Of a stretch of 64,000 bases of DNA, positions 58,321 to 64,000 are shown piece by piece. The stretch is from assembly GCF_019059575.1 (NCBI RefSeq), contig NW_024881507.1:868001-932000 (forward strand), read 5' to 3'. A program made the translations under genes and the position numbers. This stretch comes from Amphibalanus amphitrite (taxonomy: Eukaryota; Arthropoda; Thecostraca; Balanomorpha; Balanidae). Each line of letters opens with the position of its first letter. Within the stretch, counting starts at the first letter, position 1. A model generated the notes under the pieces. The model was not told where the DNA came from. It did not search any database and worked only from the letters and a program-made list of their open reading frames with translations.

Positions 58321-59010
58321 CGTGTAATGCGGTACAGTCTATCTTACGGCGCTTGACTGTACTGCGGCACAGTCCATCTCCCCGCGCTCGGCTGTGCTGC
58401 GGCACAGTCTATCTTACGGCGCTCGGCTGTACTGCAGCACAGTTTATCTCACGGCGTTCGGCTGTACTGCGGCACAGTCTATCTCATGGCGTTCGGCTGT
58501 ACTGCGGCACAGTCTATCTCACGGCGCTCGGCTGTACTGCGGCACAGTCTATTTCACGGCGTTTAGCTGTATTGCGGCACAGTCTATCTCACGGCGCTCG
58601 GCTGTACTGCGGCACAGTCTATCTAACGGCGCTTAGCTGTACTGCAGCACAGTTTATCTCACGGCGTTCGGCTGTACTGCGGCACAGTCTATCTCCTGGC
58701 GCTAGCCTGTACTGCGGCACAGTCTGTCTCACGGCGTTTAGATGTACTGCGGTACAATCTGTCTTACGGCGCTCGGCTGTATTGCGGCACAGTTTCTACC
58801 GACGCTAAGCTGTACTGCGGCACAGTCTATCTCACGGCGTTTATCAGTATTGCGGCACAGTCTATCTCACGGCGCTGGATTATCTTCATTGCGGCAAAAC
58901 CTATTTCACGGACTTTATCTCCGTAAAACGTTTATCTGCACTGCGGCACAGCCTTTATTCCACATTACAGCACGGCACTCGGTTGTACTGCGGTGCAGTC
59001 TATCAAGACT
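58321..59010. repeat. 35-bp tandem array, CTGTACTGCGGCACAGTCTA unit
   Basis: About 17 good copies of a 35-bp unit containing CTGTACTGCGGCACAGTCTA and ATCTCACGGCG, decaying toward 59010. The unit has no stop in some frames and its length is not a multiple of three. The long open frames here (58236-58808, 58394-58636, 58742-59077) are therefore products of the array. Confidence 0.93.
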
Positions 59011-60194
59011 CAGTCAGCATTCGACCACTTTTGTCCTCACGCTTGACACGTGTTTCGTCGCGTACCCCGGCCAGTGACTTCTAATCAGAGTGGAATCGCT
59101 CCTCGCCTGCCAATCGACGTGAATTCCACCGCTGCGCCGATGCTCATCGCGGGACAATCCCTGTGGGAAATGGACCGGCGAATGCCCCGACTGTTCGCAC
59201 CGGGTCGCCGCCCTTCTGCGGGCTTTGTTCGTCCGTGGCTCGACAGGTCGTCAACACGACAGCCTATTCGCATAACGATGAGTGAGCTGGAGGGATATGA
59301 CATCGCATTGCAATTAAAACTTGTAATAGCTGATATCATTCAAATTACTTTCCTTGAAACTCGTATTTACCTAATTTATCTATCGTTGAAACCTAATAAA
59401 AGTCGATTTAGTTTGCTCATCAATTGTTACATCCGAAAAAATAACTCAAGCAAAATAACCGCGCTTTACTCTATCTATGGAAAACGTTATACACGCTTGA
59501 ATTCAGCAAGAATCCAATTCAAACGTTCAAACGATGCTTTCAATCGACGATTAGCGAGCAAACAATAGTTGAGTCGGAACAAAGGGCCTTGACTCGAGAT
59601 CTCCCGCATCAGCTAGCAGCGGCTCCTCTCATCTGTCTACGTATTAGCATTTAAACGACCTACAGCCGGAGCCCTCTCGCACAGTCAAATAGAGGGAATC
59701 CTCCTCTATTTCCACAATCCAGGGATCTCCCATATATCGCGAGCTACGGCTAATGGGCACTAAGGGTTACACATTAAAGTTGTGAATAAAATAGATATAA
59801 ACAAAGATACTCAGCAGGAGCTCGTAGGATTTGATTATATTTGGCGGTACGTGAGGCTTAATTTTCATAAAGCATTGTGTTTAAAGAATAAATATATGAA
59901 GGAGCTTCAACTGAAGACATTCGAATGGTGATTCAGAATATTCAAAATATCAGAAGCATTAGTTGAGTTTTATTCAAATGCAGAAAACCCATGCCGAACA
60001 GCCAAGCCCTGCACCCTACCCAAGTGTTATTCCAGGCTGTCTTTTTGAATTATCTGCCGCGACGATCTTCGTTCGCTCGTTGTAGCGCGTCGCGCCTGTC
60101 GTTCACATGTAGGTCAGGTCAACACTCGTTTGAGAGGCAGAGGCGCCAGACGCAATCCTCCCATCCATGACCCGTCAACAGTCCTGCCGTCCGA
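59011..60194. other. Intergenic, nothing recognised
   Basis: A 172-codon plus-strand frame at 59050-59568 has no recognisable motif and changes composition abruptly in the middle. It is not called. Confidence 0.45.
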
Positions 60195-60345
60195 GCCGTC
60201 ACCTGCCCGTAACCCAGCCGTCAATAAACCGTCACCTGCCCGTAACCCAGCCGTCGCAGAGCCGTCACCTGACCCGTAACCCAGGCGTCACAGAGCTGAC
60301 ACCTGATCCGCAACCCAGCGTCAAAGCTGTGAACTGGCCCGTCCA
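60195..60345. repeat. About 33-bp minisatellite, GTCACCTGCCCGTAACCCAG unit
   Basis: Four progressively diverged copies of a unit containing GTCACCTGCCCGTAACCCAG and a variable CCGTCA tail. Confidence 0.8.
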
Positions 60346-62438
60346 TCCGTTCGTCACAGAGCAGTCAGTTGATCAGTTCAACCACGGACAAAATTCGAGT
60401 CATGGCGGCTGACGAAGGCCTTGGAGGTGTCTGCCTAAAATGTTAAACACTAACAATCTAATAAGACTGCAAGTCTACGACACAAAACGAAAAATGAAAT
60501 GAGAAATCCGAAAAACGCACCACCTTGGAGTGCTAGTCGTCACGGCTGGCACCTCCGGGTGCCCAGTTTCTCTGGCACCAAATGAGATCTGTCCAGTCCC
60601 ACACGAGTCACCTAAGAAAGCGGAGGTGACGACTGACGACCCCTGCTCCTCTGCGCGACCGTCTGGCACGCGCGGCGCTGTTTTTCCGACACCGGCTGCG
60701 GCGAAAGAGCTTTACGACAGGGCGGATTTTTAATTAAATTCTTGATGGCCGCCGCCGGAGCCGGGCGTTGGACGGCGGCGGGCAAAATTCCGGCCTGACC
60801 CGGCCCGACAGCGCGGCCGCAGCAATCAATGGGGCAGCTCAGGATTTGGCGACGCTAAAGCATTTGACTTGATACATTCCTGTTCGTGCGGCATCATTTT
60901 AGAAGAATGTTAGAGACAGTATCAATAACACCGAGAGTAGACCAGCGCTGGAAGGGCATTGGAAATGGAAGGGAAGAAAAGCAGGGATACGAAGAAGGAA
61001 GAAAGGAGAATGAAATAAAAAAAGCAAGAATGAAAAACGATAGGCGTAAGTTCAATGACCAGCAGGGAAAACCGACCAAACTTGAGCCACTTCCAGGATA
61101 AATCAACATCTAAAAAAAAAAACGAGGAGACGAAACAACGTTGCACGTGAGAAGGGTGATAGCAAAACCTAACACGTTGCCCGCTCCCTATTACAATTGT
61201 ACCGCATGTTTGGCTGTCATTGCAGTTACATTTTGCCACGCCGCGTCCGTTCGCCACCGTTCAATGTAAAATGGCACTCGCGGAGGCGGGAGCAGCGACT
61301 CTGCACTTATTACGGAGCCCATTCATTCTTACACGCCGCGTGAGCTGCTGCAGCGACTGAATTCAGAAATGATGTTTGACTGAGACCATTATTCAGGAAA
61401 AGCGACACTGATGACCTCTCATTATTCCTCCGGAATTATTCAATGACCGGGAAACGCAGGCCCTCCAGTGAATCTGGAGCCTTTCATTGAATAGATCGAT
61501 CCCCAGAGCCATTAATGAGGTATTGCTGTTGCAGAATTCCGCCTCGCTGTCATTCTCCTTGTAAACGCAACAGAAGACAGGTGGGCACTACATAGATACC
61601 ACGATTCGAAATTTTTATCACAATATTACCGACAAAGCAATGTCTCCAGTGCCCCCTCCAACTCTTATGACGTTCATACCACACGTACTCCCCCCCCCCC
61701 ACTGCACCGGCAAGAACACGCGCACTAGCTAAGCTCCATTCAACGACCCTCTGCCCTGGGACCATGAGGAGCCCGTCGGACCAGATCCCGCGCAGCTGCG
61801 TCATTGACCGGCCACTCAGGGGCACCCCGAGTTCCGCCGGGCCGGGACGGGACGGCGCGTGGCACTAATGGAACGGATCATTTCGAGGCGGCCGCGCAGC
61901 AAAACGACCAATGAGCCACAGACGATTCAGTCGGAGCATTGTCCTTCAGAGCTCTGAGACGCCGGGAAGGATATAAAGCAAATCATATGCAGCTCATCTA
62001 AGCAGTTCGGGAGTCAAATTGCAGATAAGAGATTTGCTGAGATTGTAATCTGCTATGTACACAAGTGAAAGATCAGCGCAGCGGCGTGAAGAATCGAGCA
62101 GAAATGTCTTTTATGGGAGGGGGGGGGGGGGACTGGACCAACAAGAGCACCCCTTCATAGAGATGCAAGTGAATAATGAAAAGATCCAGCTAATAAAACC
62201 TATCTAGCTTCGTATCAACTGGCGACGCTTGAAACACTGCCAAAAAAAGACATTGATTGCCTAACGGCTAACTTATTCGCCTTTAGCAACTATGTTGTAC
62301 ACTGCATCTCACATTCGTTTCATTTGGCAATTAACACACTTCAACAAAACCATACATTCAGTAACCAGACTAAGCAAACGACGTCATAGCCGTACAGCCC
62401 GATAATTAAACTCGGCAGCTTGAGGTTAAGATGCGATG
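60346..62438. other. Intergenic, nothing recognised
   Basis: Contains C- and G-runs (61690-61700, 62118-62130) and purine-rich GAAGGAAGAAAGG sequence near 60970-61040. No gene supported. Confidence 0.5.
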
Positions 62439-62444
62439 TTTATT
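62439..62444 (-). promoter_or_regulatory. Possible polyadenylation signal of the right-edge gene
   Basis: TTTATT on the plus strand reads AATAAA on the minus strand, about 600 nt beyond the stop at 63038. Position is the only support. Confidence 0.25.
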
Positions 62445-63037
62445 ACCATACAACATGAAAATGGACAAACACAACTGAACAAACGGTATGACAGAAATAA
62501 CCTACCCTATTGCAATAACTCTAACACCATTTGTTTTGCCATTTGACAGCGTCAACATGTTTGTGCAATACCCACGCCGTTTAAAAACACACTCTTTGGA
62601 CAGTTGGCAGTGAATGTTACGAATACATGCGATTTCACGCGTACCTGTTATTGAAGCGTTATAAAATTCGGACACGTAACAGCGACAAACCGCTGTGACC
62701 ACGCTCAAGCCACGCTGTCAAACACACAGTGCTGACGAGATTTACTTGATAATATTATCAGCCCAACGTCTTCTCAGCACATCTAGTTCCTATGAGGTAC
62801 ACATGAGTTGGTAATGCCGTCTCCCGTAGGTCAGCTAATTACCGATCCTACCGTAAAGAACAACAGACCACTAGCATAACAGACACGTCTCAAACCAACT
62901 ACCCTAACGAGCAACAACCCACACTCAGGCCATTTAGACTTTCACTGCCAATACTGAATACACACGCCTAGCACTCACGGAAACCACATGCCCGGCCGCC
63001 GTCTGTGCACATCTCCGATCCGCCTCGCTGACTGCTC
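62445..63037 (-). other. Possible 3' UTR of the right-edge gene
   Basis: Non-coding sequence between the minus-strand stop and a possible AATAAA. It is inferred from position only. Confidence 0.25.
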
Positions 63038-64000
63038 TCACCGCATGTCGAGCGCGGCGGCCAGCCGGCGTCTCCGTGCCGAGCGTCTCCCGTCCCCGGC
63101 AATATCCTCCCTCCAGGAGAGCAGCTGCGGCGGCCGCTCGCAGCGTCCCGCGCCCCCCGGCGCCGGCGGCTCGGCCGGCCGGCCACTGCCCGTGTCCCGG
63201 CTGTGACCGGGGTCCAGTGGTACAGGGGAGGTCTCCGTCCGGTGCCCCGCGGGCGGCTCCAGGGGAGAACTATAATCCCCGCCGTCCCCCGGCCTCCCCA
63301 CCGCCGCCGTCAGCCGGCCCATGTCCCGCGCCAGGATAGCTCCCAGCGCCACAGCGGCCTCGTCGGGCGGCCGTCCCGGCTCGCGGTCCCCCGCCGCCGT
63401 CCCGCGCCTCCATCTCCTGCAGGATACTGAGAAACAGCTCGGCCTGGGACGGGGCCGACGCGCCGCCCCGCTCCGACTCACTCGTGTCGTTCAGAGAGCG
63501 GAGGTTGTCGCCGAACGGCAGAGAGTCAGAGTCACTAGAAGCGGCCGCCGGCGGGTCGGGCACCTCGGCGCTGCGGCGCACGGCCGTCTCAATCAGCTCC
63601 ACGACAGAGGAGGGCAGCTCTCCACCCCCGCTGGTGCCCGAGGCGCCGGAGCCGCGGCGCCGCAGCTCGGCGGTCTCCTGCTCGCTGAACACGCGGCCCA
63701 CGGGGGCGGAGGAGACCTGGGAGCCCTCGGTCGGCCCGCCACGCACCTCCCGTCGGTGGCAGAACACCTCACTGGCGTGGTTACCCGAGGAGACATCATT
63801 CATAGCCCGCACGTACACAAAGCTATCGGTCGGATCGCCGCGGCGCTGCAGTCGCGCCGGACCGTCCCCCAACTGACGGTTCTCCGTACCGCCGACAGAT
63901 GTCCCTGCCGAGCCCGAGTCCCAGCGGTCTCCGTTCGTCAGTGAGGTGTAAGTCCGCGAGTCGACACGGCTCTGAGACTCCGGCTCGGAGGCTCTCCTGG
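63038..64000 (-). CDS. 3' part of an unrecognised host gene, entering from the right edge
   Basis: Read leftward from the window edge, one frame stays open from 63998 to about 63393. It has a protein-like, hydrophilic composition, including TDSFVYVRAMNDVSSGNHAS, SSVVELIETAVRRSAEV, SDSDSLPFGDNLRSLNDTS and AELFLSILQEMEA. At a run of five C (plus strand 63388-63392) the protein-like reading shifts by one base and continues as DEAAVALGAILARDMGRLTA to LSWREDIAGDGRR and a TGA at 63038-63040. This suggests one coding region with a single-base length difference in the homopolymer. That could be an assembly slip, a real frameshift or, less likely, a tiny intron. I do not recognise the family: there is no membrane segment or catalytic motif, and it is Ser/Gly/Pro/Asp-rich and probably disordered. 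The plus-strand frames over the same bases are mirror images of it. Confidence 0.5.

Noticed and set aside
58236-58808. 190-codon plus-strand open frame with repeated AALGCTAAQ/SRRSAVLRHSL
   Set aside because: It is produced by the 35-bp array. The period is not divisible by three, and all three frames read similarly.
1-64000. Retroviral, LTR, Polinton-type or CRISPR sequences
   Set aside because: No reverse transcriptase, integrase, capsid, envelope or polymerase motifs and no repeat-spacer arrays were recognised. The repeats here are DNA-transposon or tandem type.

Overview
The window is nuclear DNA from an animal, almost certainly an arthropod and most likely a crustacean. The reasons are short exons in long introns, consistent GT..AG splice sites, GC-rich third codon positions, many non-autonomous DNA transposons, and a gene whose closest relatives I recognise are the insect rickets/LGR2 bursicon receptors. 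A thecostracan (barnacle-like) genome would fit the GC-rich style, but this is only a guess.

Layout. Positions 1-14662 hold no exon I can support. They contain a TTAA-flanked miniature element (4824-5310), a 1.8-kb long-arm element with a 4-bp target duplication (7944-9746), a 2.46-kb hAT element with a perfect 8-bp target duplication (11375-13837) carrying a nested miniature element, and a 103-bp hairpin element (14466-14568). Fifteen plus-strand exons of one gene follow at 14663-32702. They encode about 17 leucine-rich repeats, a cysteine-bearing hinge, seven membrane helices and a cytoplasmic tail of about 580 residues. This is the bursicon receptor minus its signal peptide and N-terminal cysteine cap, which must lie further 5'. 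Its introns hold a (GA)39 microsatellite, a 394-bp hAT miniature element with an 8-bp target duplication, and a 1-kb TTAA-flanked element full of AGGTCA motifs. A 3' UTR and an AATAAA signal follow.

From about 33.7 to 62.4 kb I see no supported host gene. The stretch holds minisatellites and nested transposons. The most striking components are four more members of the TTAA/CCC-ended miniature family (five in the window). Within each element a short end motif is repeated three times, and that motif differs between subfamilies. One member is split by a 2447-bp palindromic transposon with an 8-bp target duplication, built from two head-to-head copies of the same 3' end. A separate 97-bp-arm palindrome lies at 49.3-49.5 kb, and a 35-bp tandem array at 58.3-59.0 kb.

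The right edge (63038-64000, minus strand) carries the 3' part of an unrecognised gene with an apparent one-base frame change at a homopolymer.

Working together: the receptor is the only identifiable host function. In insects it binds the bursicon heterodimer, signals through cAMP and drives cuticle hardening after the moult. No retroviral, LTR, Polinton or other capsid-bearing element was recognised.
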